A stretch of DNA of 64,000 nt, taken from Bradyrhizobium sp. WSM471. Its GTDB lineage: Bacteria > Pseudomonadota > Alphaproteobacteria > Rhizobiales > Xanthobacteraceae. Under the pieces are notes generated by a model, which saw only the letters and a program-made list of their open reading frames with translations, did not search any database and had not been told where the DNA came from. This document shows, one piece after another, positions 8,985 to 17,813 of this stretch; the stretch's first letter is position 1; every line of letters starts with the position of its first letter. The stretch lies in the NCBI RefSeq assembly GCF_000244915.1, contig NZ_CM001442.1, positions 6,076,001 through 6,140,000 on the forward strand, in the 5' to 3' direction. Position numbers and translations under genes: made by a program.

Positions 8985-9515
8985 TTACACAATGCCAGCA
9001 AAACCCAACAAGCCCCCGACGAGCAAAATCCAAAGTGGATTGATGCGCGAGACGGATGCGACCACTGCAACTGTTGCGGTCAGAAGCAGCGCAGCAAGCG
9101 TGCGATCGGTCGACTCGGCGAGGATCAGGGCGCTCGCCGCCATCAAGCCGATCGAGAGCGGAACCAGTGCAGTCTGGATCAGCCCGGGCCAGCGCGACTG
9201 GCTCGGCCGGTTGAGGAGCCGGCTGACATAATAGGCAAGCAGCGCGGTGGGCAGGCACATGGCCAAGGTCGCCGCCAGGGCGCCGGGGATGCCAGCGACC
9301 GCATAGCCGATTAACGTGACGATAAGGACGTTCGGACCTGGTGAAAGCTGCGCGATCGCATAGGCGTCGGCGAATTGCTTGTCGGTCATCCAGTGATGCA
9401 CCTCGACCGCGATGCGATGCATCTCGGGCACCGCCGCGGCGGCGCCGCCGACTGCGAACAGCGACATCAGACCGAAGGCCGAGATCAGCGCCCAGATCGG
9501 GTTCTCCGCGTTCAT
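8985..9515 (-). CDS. chrA: chromate transporter ChrA, C-terminal-type single domain
   Basis: The 176-aa membrane protein has a single CHR domain. The family signature appears as YAIAQLSPGPNVLIVTLIGY near residue 52, and about 5-6 transmembrane helices are present. It forms a short-chain CHR pair with the gene upstream; the start overlaps that stop by four bases (ATGA). Paired short-chain CHR proteins act together in inner-membrane efflux of chromate, or possibly sulfate-like anions. The real substrate in this organism is not shown by sequence. Confidence 0.88.
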   Translation of the reverse strand: MNAENPIWALISAFGLMSLFAVGGAAAAVPEMHRIAVEVHHWMTDKQFADAYAIAQLSPGPNVLIVTLIGYAVAGIPGALAATLAMCLPTALLAYYVSRLLNRPSQSRWPGLIQTALVPLSIGLMAASALILAESTDRTLAALLLTATVAVVASVSRINPLWILLVGGLLGFAGIV

Positions 9516-10129
9516 GCTGCTACCTTCCGCCGCATCAGGAAAATGGCGCCGACACTGACGGGGATCGCAACCAAAAGCACGGCCTGGAGCGGCAGGCGAA
9601 GGACGCCGATGGCGAGGAAGACGCCCAGCATCAGGATGAGCGCGACGGCGTCCAGCCGCTTGAGCAGCGGCGTCATCATCCGGAAGACCACCGCGATCAA
9701 GAGACCGACGGCCGAACAGGAGATGCCCGCGAGGATGCGGCGCAGCACCTCCACATCGCCGAACCGGGCATAGATGATCGCGAGCACCGTCATGATCAGC
9801 GTGGGCGGCAGCAACAGCCCCGCAAAAGCGGCAATGCCGCCGGCGATCCCGCGCAGCCGCGCGCCGAATACCATCGACAGATTGACGATGTTCGGCCCGG
9901 GCAGGAAATGGCAGAGCGCAAACGTCTCGTTGAACTCGTCCGCCGTCATCCAGCGGTGCTGCTCGACGATGGCCTGCCTGGCGAAGACCAAAACCCCGCC
10001 GAAGCCCGCCAGCGACATCCGCGCGAAGGCCAGAAACAGCGCGAGCAGCCCGGGCGGAACGGCGCGAGTGGCTGGCCGGTCCGGCTCTTGAACTGGTTGT
10101 TGGGCGGCCGGTGCGGAATCCTCGGACAT
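9512..10129 (-). CDS. chrA: chromate transporter ChrA, N-terminal-type single domain
   Basis: This 205-aa protein has a short polar N-terminus (about 25 residues) followed by a CHR domain with the signature FNETFALCHFLPGPNIVNLS near residue 85. It is the first gene of the pair and overlaps the second by 4 bp, giving a bicistronic equivalent of the long two-domain ChrA. About six membrane helices are predicted. The likely role is proton-motive-force-driven anion efflux. Together the halves add up to about 380 aa, close to long-chain ChrA. Confidence 0.88.
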   Translation of the reverse strand: MSEDSAPAAQQPVQEPDRPATRAVPPGLLALFLAFARMSLAGFGGVLVFARQAIVEQHRWMTADEFNETFALCHFLPGPNIVNLSMVFGARLRGIAGGIAAFAGLLLPPTLIMTVLAIIYARFGDVEVLRRILAGISCSAVGLLIAVVFRMMTPLLKRLDAVALILMLGVFLAIGVLRLPLQAVLLVAIPVSVGAIFLMRRKVAA

Positions 10130-10251
10130 GTCAGGAGCTTAGAACGCCGGCCGACGCGCGGCCAAGCCTGCCGGGAACCTATCCAGACGGAACCTCCGAA
10201 TGATCGCTCGAAACACCTGTTATTTGAAACGTTTGCCCCCTATATTGGGAG

Positions 10252-10580
10252 TGCCGGTCCGCCGGCTATGGAAATAAACGGTCGTCGCAATAAACCATTC
10301 GGACCCGGGGGCGGTACCCGGCGCCTCCACCAAAGCCCACCAGCGGGCTGGCCCTGAAGCGGGCTTTGGCGGGGGCGAAATAGGATCGACGAGGGCGTAA
10401 AGGGCGTTCTTTTTCCCGGTATTGTTCCGCCGTTATCGGGCTATGCAATAGTTGCCAACGACAACTTTGCTCCGGTTGCTCAGGCTGCGTAACGCAGTTT
10501 GAAAGACCATTCTGAAGTCCTAACGGGTTAAGCTCCGTTAGGCGGGGTTCGGAGGCACCTGGCAACAGAAGCCTCCACTT
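10252..10580 (+). ncRNA. ssrA: circularly permuted two-piece tmRNA (alpha-proteobacterial ssrA)
   Basis: The acceptor half comes first. CCGGG (10305-10309) and CCCGG (10317-10321) form a T-arm-like stem, followed by CGCCTCC (10322-10328) and ACCA (10329-10332). The coding half begins GGGGGCG at 10371-10377, which pairs with CGCCTCC (one G-U) to rebuild the acceptor stem. The intervening segment 10333-10370 is bounded by the hairpin AAAGCCC (10332-10338) / GGGCTTT (10361-10367) and is removed in this RNA class. The tag frame 10454-10489 encodes ANDNFAPVAQAA and ends with TAA 10490-10492. A closing hairpin GGAGGC (10551-10556) / GCCTCC (10571-10576) marks the 3' part. TATATT at 10241 is a possible -10 element. 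The RNA rescues stalled ribosomes and marks the products for proteolysis. Exact mature ends are estimates. Confidence 0.95.
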
Positions 10581-10693
10581 ACCTCTTATTTCCTACCCCG
10601 CGGGGACTCCTGCTGACCCGTCAGGCGCGGTACTATTGCGGCTTGGCGAGTCGGGCCGGCAGGGCCCAGCTCCTGGAATGCAACAGGACCACC

Positions 10694-11209
10694 ATGGCGA
10701 CCGATCATATCCGATACGATGTGCTGGCCCGCGACGCGCTGCGCGGCGTGTTGCGCAAGGTGCTGACCGACGCCGCGTCGCAGGGACTGCCCGGCGAGCA
10801 TCATTTCTTCATCACCTTCGTGTCGAAGGCCGAGGGCGTGAAGCTGTCGTCGCGGCTGCTGGCCCAATATCCGGAAGAGATGACGATCATCCTGCAGCAC
10901 CAGTTCTGGGATCTAACCGTGCTCGAAGACCGCTTCGAGGTCGGCCTGTCCTTCGGCGGCATTCCGGAGCGGCTGATCGTGCCGTTCAGCGCCATCAAGA
11001 GCTTCCTCGATCCGTCGGTGAAATTCGGCCTCCAGTTCGACACCTCCGATGTCGCCGACCTCTCGGCCGAGACATTGCCGGCCGCTCCCGCCCCGTCCGC
11101 AGTCGCGGTGGCCCCTGCCACTGAACCTGCGGAAGGCAGCGAGGAGCCGGCGGCTCCGAACCAGGGCGGCGCCGAAGTCGTGCGATTGGATCGTTTCCGC
11201 AAGAAATGA
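10694..11209 (+). CDS. sspB: SspB-like ClpXP adaptor protein
   Basis: The 171-aa protein starts at ATG 10694 (MATDHIRYDVLARDALRGVL). It has the alpha-proteobacterial SspB core: HHFFITFVSKAEGVKLS near residue 37 and MTIILQHQFWDL near residue 62, and GLSFGGIPERLIVPFSAIKSFLDPS near 84-108. An Ala/Pro-rich flexible linker follows. The tail ends VVRLDRFRKK, consistent with a short ClpX-docking peptide at the C-terminus. SspB tethers ssrA-tagged proteins to ClpX. The gene lies about 110 bp downstream of ssrA itself on the same strand, putting the tag RNA and its reader side by side. Confidence 0.9.
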   Translation: MATDHIRYDVLARDALRGVLRKVLTDAASQGLPGEHHFFITFVSKAEGVKLSSRLLAQYPEEMTIILQHQFWDLTVLEDRFEVGLSFGGIPERLIVPFSAIKSFLDPSVKFGLQFDTSDVADLSAETLPAAPAPSAVAVAPATEPAEGSEEPAAPNQGGAEVVRLDRFRKK

Positions 11210-11308
11210 TCTAGATCGGACTGGCGCCCGTCGCAGGCGGCCAAACTCCCTATATAGAGGCACATGAAGAGGCCGCGCGGTATTTCGTGCGGCGGAATGG
11301 ATGTGCTC

Positions 11309-12784
11309 ATGGCCAAAACTTCCCTCTCGAAGACTTCCCGCTCGAAGATTTCCCGCTCGAAGGCTGCCCGCTCGAAGACCGACCGTTCCTCACGCCCGGC
11401 GACCCGCACCGAGACCGACAGCTTCGGCCCGATCGAGGTCCTCGCCGATCGCTATTGGGGGGCGCAGACCGAACGCTCGCGCCAGAATTTTCGCATCGGC
11501 ACCGATCGCATGCCGATCTCGCTCGTGCATGCGCTCGGCATCGTCAAGCTCGCCGCGGCGCAATCGAACCAGGAGCTCGGCCTGCTCGACCAGCGCCGCG
11601 CCAACGCCATCATCCGCGCCGCGCGCGAGGTGATCGAGGGCAAGCTGGACGATCATTTTCCGCTGGTGGTGTGGCAGACCGGCTCGGGCACCCAGAGCAA
11701 CATGAATCTCAACGAGGTCATCGCCAACCGCGCCAATGAGCTCCTGGGCGGCGAGCTCGGTGCCAAGAAACCGGTGCATCCCAACGATCATGTCAACATG
11801 AGCCAGTCGTCGAACGACTCGTTCCCGACCGCGATGCATATTGCGGCGGCAAGCCGCATCACCGCCGATCTCGTCCCTGCCCTCGGCGAATTGCTGCGCG
11901 CGCTGCGCAAGAAGGAGAAGGAGTTCGCAAAGATCGTCAAGATCGGCCGCACCCACACCCAGGATGCGACGCCGCTGACGCTCGGCCAGGAATTTTCCGG
12001 CTATGCCGCGCAGGTCGAAAGCGGCATCGCCCGGCTCAAGGTCGCGGTGAAGGAGCTCTATCCGCTGGCGCAGGGCGGCACCGCCGTCGGCACCGGCCTC
12101 AATTCGAAGCCGCGCTTTGCAAAACTGTTCGCAAAGCACGTTGCCGGGATTACGAAGCTGCCCTTCACCAGCGCCGCCAACAAATTCGAGGCGCTGGCCT
12201 CGAACGACGCCTATGTATTGGCGCACGGTGCCATCAATTCGGTCGCGACAGGCCTGTTCAAGATCGCCAACGACATCCGCCTGCTCGGATCGGGTCCGCG
12301 GTCGGGCCTCGGCGAACTGATGCTGCCGGAGAACGAGCCGGGCTCCTCGATCATGCCGGGCAAGGTCAATCCGACGCAGTGCGAGGCGATGACGATGGTG
12401 TGCTGCCAGGTGTTCGGCAATCACACCGCGATCACGGTCGCCGGCAGCCAGGGCCATTTCGAGCTCAACGTCTACAAGCCCGTGCTGGCCTACAACATGC
12501 TGCACTCGATCCGGCTGATGGCGGACGCCGCGCGCTCCTTCACCGAGCATTGCGTCAGCGGCATCCGTGCCGACGAGAAGCGCATCAAGGAACTGATGCA
12601 GCGTTCGCTGATGCTGGTGACGGCGCTCGCCCCCAAGATCGGCTACGACAACGCGGCCAAGGTGGCCAAGACGGCGCATGCCAACGGCACCACCCTGAAG
12701 GAAGAGGCGCTGCGGCTCGGCTTCGTCTCGGCGGAGGAGTTCGACCGCCTGGTGCGCCCCGAGAAGATGACCAGCCCGGGATAA
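11309..12784 (+). CDS. fumC: class II fumarate hydratase with a basic Ser/Arg/Lys repeat N-terminus
   Basis: The product is 491 aa from ATG 11309 (MAKTSLSK); in-frame ATGs at 11297 and 11264 would add 4 or 15 residues. The class II fumarase/aspartase signature [17 protein letters not shown] is near residue 348. The substrate-site segments [11 protein letters not shown] and [14 protein letters not shown] are intact. It hydrates fumarate to malate in the TCA cycle as a soluble homotetramer. Residues 5-29 are an unusual run of S-R-S-K-x pentapeptides encoded by a 15-bp tandem repeat (11321-11380). The catalytic body begins only at [11 protein letters not shown], so the repeat is an appended tail. 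Confidence 0.95.
   Translation: MAKTSLSKTSRSKISRSKAARSKTDRSSRPATRTETDSFGPIEVLADRYWGAQTERSRQNFRIGTDRMPISLVHALGIVKLAAAQSNQELGLLDQRRANAIIRAAREVIEGKLDDHFPLVVWQTGSGTQSNMNLNEVIANRANELLGGELGAKKPVHPNDHVNMSQSSNDSFPTAMHIAAASRITADLVPALGELLRALRKKEKEFAKIVKIGRTHTQDATPLTLGQEFSGYAAQVESGIARLKVAVKELYPLAQGGTAVGTGLNSKPRFAKLFAKHVAGITKLPFTSAANKFEALASNDAYVLAHGAINSVATGLFKIANDIRLLGSGPRSGLGELMLPENEPGSSIMPGKVNPTQCEAMTMVCCQVFGNHTAITVAGSQGHFELNVYKPVLAYNMLHSIRLMADAARSFTEHCVSGIRADEKRIKELMQRSLMLVTALAPKIGYDNAAKVAKTAHANGTTLKEEALRLGFVSAEEFDRLVRPEKMTSPG
11321..11380 (+). repeat. 15-bp tandem repeat inside the fumC 5' end
   Basis: There are four consecutive 15-base units (11321-11335, 11336-11350, 11351-11365, 11366-11380) of consensus TCCCGCTCGAAGACT, with one to three differences each and a degenerate fifth unit. 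They encode [15 protein letters not shown] and A-R-S-K-T. Such exact-period coding repeats can change copy number by slippage without a frameshift. Confidence 0.9.
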
Positions 12785-13060
12785 ATTCCGAATTCCGATA
12801 GCCATCCGTAATGATACGGAGCCCCTAGCTCCATTAAATGTAGGGCTTAAAGGACGGGATTTGATTACCGTCAATGTCGCGGCGGGATTGCGTGTTACGC
12901 AGCCCCTCCGTCCCCATGGGGCGGAATTCATCGTTTGATGGCCCAAGGGTCGATTGACGAGGACAAGCGAATGGCGATCAAGTCTCATCGGGCGCAGTGC
13001 GGCGCACAGTTTCTGAATGTTTCATCCTGCCCACGGAGGATCGGATGATGGAGACGCGAC

Positions 13061-13249
13061 ATGGCGAACGTCATCAACCTGAATCGTTTCCGGAAGCGCG
13101 CCGAGCGGGAAGCCACGGCGAAGCAGGCGGACGCCAACCGAACGAAGTTCGGCCGCACGAAGGCGGAGCGGTCGGCGGAGGAGACGCGCGCGGACCAGGC
13201 GAAGGCGCACCTGGACCAGCACCGGATCGATCGCGAGGAGCAGCCATGA
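13061..13249 (+). CDS. DUF4169 family small protein
   Basis: The 62-aa, highly charged protein starts MANVINLNRFRKRAEREA, the conserved opening of the DUF4169 family found in Rhizobiales and related groups. The rest is an Arg/Lys/Glu/Ala-rich helix ending EEQP. ATG 13061 has GGAG seven bases upstream. Its stop overlaps the start of the following ribbon-helix-helix gene (ATGA), the normal pairing for this family. Function is unknown; the composition suggests a nucleic-acid- or protein-binding helix. Confidence 0.85.
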   Translation: MANVINLNRFRKRAEREATAKQADANRTKFGRTKAERSAEETRADQAKAHLDQHRIDREEQP

Positions 13250-13497
13250 AGTCGCCCGTCGTGAAACGGTCGATCGTCGTCGCCGGTCACAAGACCAGCG
13301 TCAGCCTGGAAGAGGCGTTCTGGAACGGCATGAAGGAGATCTCGGGCCTGCGCAACATGACGCTGTCCGAGCTGGTCGGCGAGATCGACGGCAACCGCCA
13401 GCAGGGCAATCTGTCCTCGGCGATCCGCCTGTTCGTGCTCGACTACTTCAAGAGCCGCGCCATGGCCGCCATCCAGGCGGAAAAGGTCCCGGCCTAG
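13246..13497 (+). CDS. ribbon-helix-helix domain protein
   Basis: The 83-aa protein starts MKSPVVKRSIVVAGHKTSVSLEEAFW. The TSVSLE strand followed by two helices (FWNGMKEISGL and TLSELVGEIDG) fits the RHH_4 type fold. Usually such proteins bind DNA as dimers through the beta-strand (residues RSIVVAGHKTSVSL). It is translationally coupled to the DUF4169 gene by a 4-bp overlap. Target genes are unknown. It could regulate its own operon; no clear palindrome was seen upstream. Confidence 0.8.
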   Translation: MKSPVVKRSIVVAGHKTSVSLEEAFWNGMKEISGLRNMTLSELVGEIDGNRQQGNLSSAIRLFVLDYFKSRAMAAIQAEKVPA

Positions 13498-13551
13498 CAG
13501 TCGCTTTGACGCCGATCCTGGCGCCAATCGCCTCCGTCACGAAGCTGGTAC

Positions 13552-13568
13552 TTTAAAATCACTCTAAG
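13552..13568 (+). promoter_or_regulatory. candidate Irr/ICE-type iron control element upstream of feoAB
   Basis: The 17-base sequence TTTAAAATCACTCTAAG fits the ICE pattern TTTAGAA-N3-TTCTAAA at 11 of 14 defined positions and is an imperfect inverted repeat. It lies 60-76 bases upstream of feoA, the expected place for Irr- or Fur-family control of ferrous iron uptake in Bradyrhizobium-like bacteria. The assignment is inferred from the motif and position. Confidence 0.55.
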
Positions 13569-13627
13569 GTGCAGTTTCAGCGACCGAGCGCGCTTGACCT
13601 CGATGCCCTGCGTTGAAAATACAGGGC

Positions 13628-13903
13628 ATGACCGACATCCATGATACGCGTCCGCAGATGCCGCTGGGCCTGGCCCAGCGCGGCTATACCGGCGTCATCC
13701 AGCACCTTTCCCCCAAGGACGCAGGCTCGGCGCTCTCGGACATCGAACTCGAGAGCCGGCTGATCGAGCTCGGCTTCGTCGAGGGCGCCCGGGTCGAAGT
13801 CCTGCACGAGGGGCTGGTCGGGCGCGACCCGATCGCCGTGCGGGTCGACAGCATCACCATCGCGGTCCGCCGTCGCGAAGCCATGGCCATTATCGTCGCC
13901 TGA
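13628..13903 (+). CDS. feoA: ferrous iron transport protein A
   Basis: The 91-aa protein starts at ATG 13628; an in-frame TTG at 13613 is the alternative. The SH3-like FeoA core is visible: DIELESRLIELGFVEGARVE and DPIAVRVDSITIAVRRREAMAI. FeoA is a small cytoplasmic partner of FeoB and modulates its iron transport. It is 20 bp upstream of feoB in the same direction. The candidate iron box at 13552 suggests iron-responsive transcription of the pair. Confidence 0.9.
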   Translation: MTDIHDTRPQMPLGLAQRGYTGVIQHLSPKDAGSALSDIELESRLIELGFVEGARVEVLHEGLVGRDPIAVRVDSITIAVRRREAMAIIVA

Positions 13904-13923
13904 AGCGACCGGACCCCAATTCC

Positions 13924-15795
13924 ATGGAATTGCCCCTACTCCACCTCGCCCTGGTCGGCACGCCAAACAGCGGCAAGACCTCGCTGTTCAATGCGCTGAC
14001 CGGCAGCCGGCAGAAGGTCGCGAACTATCCCGGCGTCACCGTCGAGCGCAAGGAAGGCTTCTTCGTCACGCCGTTGGGACGTCAGGTCTCCGTGGTCGAC
14101 CTGCCCGGCACCTATTCGCTGCGCGGCCGCAGCCCGGACGAGGAGATCACTCGCGACTTCGTGCTCGGCAAGGCCACCGGCGAGACCCTGCCCGACCTCG
14201 TGCTGTGCGTGGCGGATTCGACCAATCTGCGCCTGACCATCCGCCTGCTGCTGGAGCTCAAGCGCACCGGCCGGCCGATGATCCTCGTGCTCAACATGTT
14301 CGACATCGCGACCCGCCGCGGGATCACTGTCGACGTCGAGCGGCTCGCCAAGGAGCTCGGCGTGCCCGTGGTCACCTCGATCGCGGTGCGCAAGGGCGGC
14401 ACGGCCGACCTGCTGTCGCTGACCGACGAGATTTCGGCGAAGCTCGCCGCCGAGCCGGGAGAGAACAATTGGCGGGCGCTCAGCGTGGCCGACCTGCGCG
14501 CCACCCAGCGCGAAGCCGACCGCATCATCGCCGACTGCGTCAGCCTGCCCAGCCGGCCCGACACCTGGACCGCGCGGATCGACGCGATCGTGCTGCATCC
14601 CGTCGGCGGGCTGATCGTGCTCGCCGCGATCCTGTTCGTGATGTTCCAGGCGGTGTTCGCCTGGGCGCAGCCGCTGATGGAGCTGCTCAATTCCGGCTTC
14701 GATTCGCTCGGCGAGTTCGTGCACGCCACCCTGCCCGCCGGCCTGCTGCAAAGCTTCCTGCAGAACGGCGTGATCTCAGGCGTCGGCAGCGTCATCGTGT
14801 TCCTGCCGCAGATCATCATCATCTTCCTGTTCATCCTGCTGCTGGAAGATTTCGGCTATATGGCGCGCGCCGCGTTCCTGATGGACCGCATCATGGGCGG
14901 CGCCGGCCTGCACGGCCGCGCCTTCATTCCGCTGCTGTCGAGCTTCGCCTGCGCCATCCCCGGCATCATGGCGACGCGCGTGATCGACAACAAGCGCGAC
15001 CGGCTGACCACGATCCTGATCGCGCCGCTGATGACCTGCTCGGCCCGCATCCCCGTCTACACGCTGATCATCTCCGCCTTCATTCCGGCAAAAGACGTCT
15101 GGGGCTTCATCAACCTCCAGGGCCTCGTGATGTTCGGCCTCTACGCTGCCGGCATCATCAGCGCGCTTGCCGTCTCGTTCCTCATCAAATTCTTCATGCT
15201 GCGCGACTATGCGCCGGCGCCGTTCATGCTGGAGCTGCCGGACTACAAGATGCCGCGGCTGAAATCGATCGCGATCGGCGTCTACACGCGGGCCAAGATG
15301 TTCCTGCACCGCGCCGGCACCACGATCTTCTCGATGATGGTGCTGATCTGGTTCCTGGCCTCGTTCCCGCAGCCGCCAGCGGGCGCCACCGAACCGGCGA
15401 TCGACTTCAGCCTGGCCGCGATCATCGGCAAGGCACTCGAGCCGCTGCTGGCGCCGGTCGGCTTCAACTGGCAGCTCGCGGTCGCGCTGATCCCGGGCAT
15501 GGCGGCGCGCGAGGTCGCTGTCGCAGCACTCGGCACCGTCTATGCGATCGAAGGCGGCAAGGAAGCGGCCGAGCAGATCGGCCAGGTGCTGGCGACGAAA
15601 TGGTCGCTCGCGACCGCGTTGTCGATGCTGGCCTGGTACATCTTCGCCCCGCAATGCGCATCCACGCTCGCCGTGATACGGCGCGAGACCGGAAGCTGGA
15701 CCTGGATGGCCGTCACCTTCTTCTACATGCTGGTGCTGGCCTATGCCGCGAGCCTTCTGACCTACAATGTCGCGGTCGCGTTCGGGGCGGGATAG
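13924..15795 (+). CDS. feoB: ferrous iron transporter FeoB
   Basis: The 623-aa protein begins with a GTPase domain: G1 GTPNSGKTS near residue 13, G3 DLPGTYSL near 59, and G4-like NMFD near 122. A membrane domain of about eight to nine helices follows, including the Gate motifs PLLSSFACAIPGIMATR (Cys in the pore) and PLMTCSARIPVYTLII. It imports Fe2+ across the inner membrane. It is somewhat shorter than the ~770-aa E. coli protein, as in many alphaproteobacteria. No feoC gene is next to it. The cysteine positions typical of the pore are intact. Confidence 0.95.
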   Translation: MELPLLHLALVGTPNSGKTSLFNALTGSRQKVANYPGVTVERKEGFFVTPLGRQVSVVDLPGTYSLRGRSPDEEITRDFVLGKATGETLPDLVLCVADSTNLRLTIRLLLELKRTGRPMILVLNMFDIATRRGITVDVERLAKELGVPVVTSIAVRKGGTADLLSLTDEISAKLAAEPGENNWRALSVADLRATQREADRIIADCVSLPSRPDTWTARIDAIVLHPVGGLIVLAAILFVMFQAVFAWAQPLMELLNSGFDSLGEFVHATLPAGLLQSFLQNGVISGVGSVIVFLPQIIIIFLFILLLEDFGYMARAAFLMDRIMGGAGLHGRAFIPLLSSFACAIPGIMATRVIDNKRDRLTTILIAPLMTCSARIPVYTLIISAFIPAKDVWGFINLQGLVMFGLYAAGIISALAVSFLIKFFMLRDYAPAPFMLELPDYKMPRLKSIAIGVYTRAKMFLHRAGTTIFSMMVLIWFLASFPQPPAGATEPAIDFSLAAIIGKALEPLLAPVGFNWQLAVALIPGMAAREVAVAALGTVYAIEGGKEAAEQIGQVLATKWSLATALSMLAWYIFAPQCASTLAVIRRETGSWTWMAVTFFYMLVLAYAASLLTYNVAVAFGAG

Positions 15796-15902
15796 GTCCC
15801 AAAACAAAAATTGCGAAAACAACCCCATGCACAGTAGACGGGCGTTGTAAAATCAATGACTTACGCGTGGGCGAAAATCATCCGGCCGCAGGGCCGCGCC
15901 AG

Positions 15903-15932
15903 TTGCTCCGTCGAGCAAAACAGGAGCATGAT
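15903..15932 (+). repeat. 30-bp direct repeat, copy A (left of the 553-aa membrane protein gene)
   Basis: TTGCTCCGTCGAGCAAAACA plus the next ten bases match 17814-17843 at 27 of 30 positions. The two copies bracket the membrane protein gene at 15965-17626. Confidence 0.75.
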
Positions 15933-15964
15933 GCCATCAGCGCCATGACCGACCATATCTGGCG

Positions 15965-17626
15965 TCAAGCCGGTCTATGCGCCAGCACCGTTCCAATCCG
16001 CTCCTTCTTGAGCGCGAACTGTGCGGCCAATGCGAGGCCGAGTGCCAGACAGAACGTCGTCCCAGCCGCAATGAAGCGCAGCTTATTGGTGTCCCAGATT
16101 GCCCCCTCCTGTGCCACCAGCGACAGCAGTTGGGGCAGAAGCAAGAACACGTTGGTTGCCGCAAAGCCGAAGCAATTGAACAGTCGCCACGCGACCGTTC
16201 GCATCGAATTGTCGATGTCCGGCAGATCGGAGCAGCTCTGCCTGTCGAGATAGTACGAAATATAGACTGTCACGAGCGCCGGCCCGAGGCCCCACCGCAA
16301 CATCGCAAAGTAAAGGCTGGCAAGAGACATTTCCCGCAAATTGCCCTCGCCAAAATTATGCACGGCCACCGTCAGGCCAGCGGGCCCTACGGCGAGCGCG
16401 ACCAGGAAGCTCCAGCAATAAGTGGTGAGGTGGGACTGATCTGAATTGCTTCCCAGAGACGACATCGCAAATCGAAGCAAGAGAACTACGACGATTGCCA
16501 ATCCATAATTGCAAAGCGAATACATGACCCATGCAATCGAGCGATTGGGGTCCTGCGCCCAGACAACGCCTCTGCCTTGCAGCACGTCATAAATTACGGC
16601 CGAAATGGTCACTCCCAGATAAACGGAGCAGATCAAGGCAATGATATAGACGATCCAGTACCGTAGCGGATTGTCGTGAATGGGCGCATCGATTTCGATG
16701 CCGAATTTGCTGGCCTCGTTGCGCAGGTCGATGCGAGAGCCGTTGCGATAGATCAGGTAACACGCGACAAGCCGGGCAAATCGATTGTAGAGGTCCTTGA
16801 TCAATTGCGTGGCCGGGGGCGCAGCAAGGCCCGTCAACGTCCCAGCCTTCCACTGGCTCATCGTCGGCGCCGCCTGCTGGAAGTCTGCCATCAGCTTGTC
16901 GAAACCAAAGCTGTCCTCGGTGAAGAAGGTGGCGTCATCTCCGGTGTCGCGTCCCTGCGCCAGCCACCATTTCATGTAACAGATTTCCGCCCACATGCGA
17001 TCCGGGGTGTTCGGGTCCTTGCGGAAGTCCTGATCGACGACATCCGGAGAATTCGCGATGACTTTCGAGAGCACATCCTGCGGCACACGCAGCGAAAAGC
17101 GGATTTGCGCCATGATCTGCTTCGCGAGCTGAGGCACGCTGATCCAGCTCTGGATCACATCGCGCACCATCAGCAGGACGTTCCACTGAGCCTCCTTCGT
17201 CAGGAGGAACAGATACACGGCCCCCATTGCTGCGACGACGGTCAGGTACGGAGCAGACTGACTTTTCGCAGCCTCTATGACCGTCTCCGGGATTGCAGGA
17301 ACCAGCGGCGCCAGGGCAATGACGTCGCGGTTCTCATGGATGAGAAGAAGGAAGAAGCCGCATGAGAATACGACAAAGATGAACCCGCCCAATCGATACT
17401 GCTGCCGGGTCGTCATGTATCGCGGGAAAGTCGGGACTTCGGCAATGTTGACCGCGCGGCCAAAAGCCTGCCAGGCTAACCGGCCTGCCACGACAAGGCC
17501 CAACAACGTGATGGACCAGCGCACCAGCGAAGGAACCAGGTCGGACGCGGCGTCGCCGACCTGATCTGCGGAGGCTTGTGTCGACAGCAAAATGGAAATG
17601 ACAATTCCCAACACGATGCTAGCCAT
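15965..17626 (-). CDS. unrecognised multi-spanning membrane protein
   Basis: The 553-aa protein starts at ATG 17626 (MASIVLGIVISILLS), with GGGAG upstream, rather than the longer open frame to 17797. An N-terminal hydrophobic segment ends near ASA-DQ and could be a signal peptide. Further hydrophobic segments are seen near residues 32-50, 72-90, 120-140, 330-355, 375-395, 405-425, 440-460 and 490-550. A soluble region of about 170 residues (150-320) separates the two membrane blocks and contains W/F-rich helices. No known domain is recognised. The gene and its flanks are visibly richer in A+T than neighbouring genes, and a 30-bp direct repeat lies on each side. It stands alone with no operon partner. 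Confidence 0.75.
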   Translation of the reverse strand: MASIVLGIVISILLSTQASADQVGDAASDLVPSLVRWSITLLGLVVAGRLAWQAFGRAVNIAEVPTFPRYMTTRQQYRLGGFIFVVFSCGFFLLLIHENRDVIALAPLVPAIPETVIEAAKSQSAPYLTVVAAMGAVYLFLLTKEAQWNVLLMVRDVIQSWISVPQLAKQIMAQIRFSLRVPQDVLSKVIANSPDVVDQDFRKDPNTPDRMWAEICYMKWWLAQGRDTGDDATFFTEDSFGFDKLMADFQQAAPTMSQWKAGTLTGLAAPPATQLIKDLYNRFARLVACYLIYRNGSRIDLRNEASKFGIEIDAPIHDNPLRYWIVYIIALICSVYLGVTISAVIYDVLQGRGVVWAQDPNRSIAWVMYSLCNYGLAIVVVLLLRFAMSSLGSNSDQSHLTTYCWSFLVALAVGPAGLTVAVHNFGEGNLREMSLASLYFAMLRWGLGPALVTVYISYYLDRQSCSDLPDIDNSMRTVAWRLFNCFGFAATNVFLLLPQLLSLVAQEGAIWDTNKLRFIAAGTTFCLALGLALAAQFALKKERIGTVLAHRPA

Positions 17627-17813
17627 AGCCTGAACTCCCTCTTGAGCGAGATAGTTCGAACGGGCCGCTCTACGCGGAATTAGGCTGTACCGTAAATCCG
17701 GAGCGACCACGTGTGTGTGAACCAATTCACACCCTCTGGAAGTTTTCGTGCAGCTCCCTCGGAAGAGGCCCAATGCCTTGTCCGCAAGACCCGGCATCTC
17801 AACAAGGCGCCGG

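Noticed and set aside
10266..10565. 99-aa open frame on the minus strand
   Set aside because: It overlaps the tmRNA gene in antisense; the RNA structure fully explains the sequence.
14205..16253. 682-aa open frame overlapping feoB in another frame
   Set aside because: Arg/His/Ala-rich out-of-frame reading of feoB, without start signals or family features.
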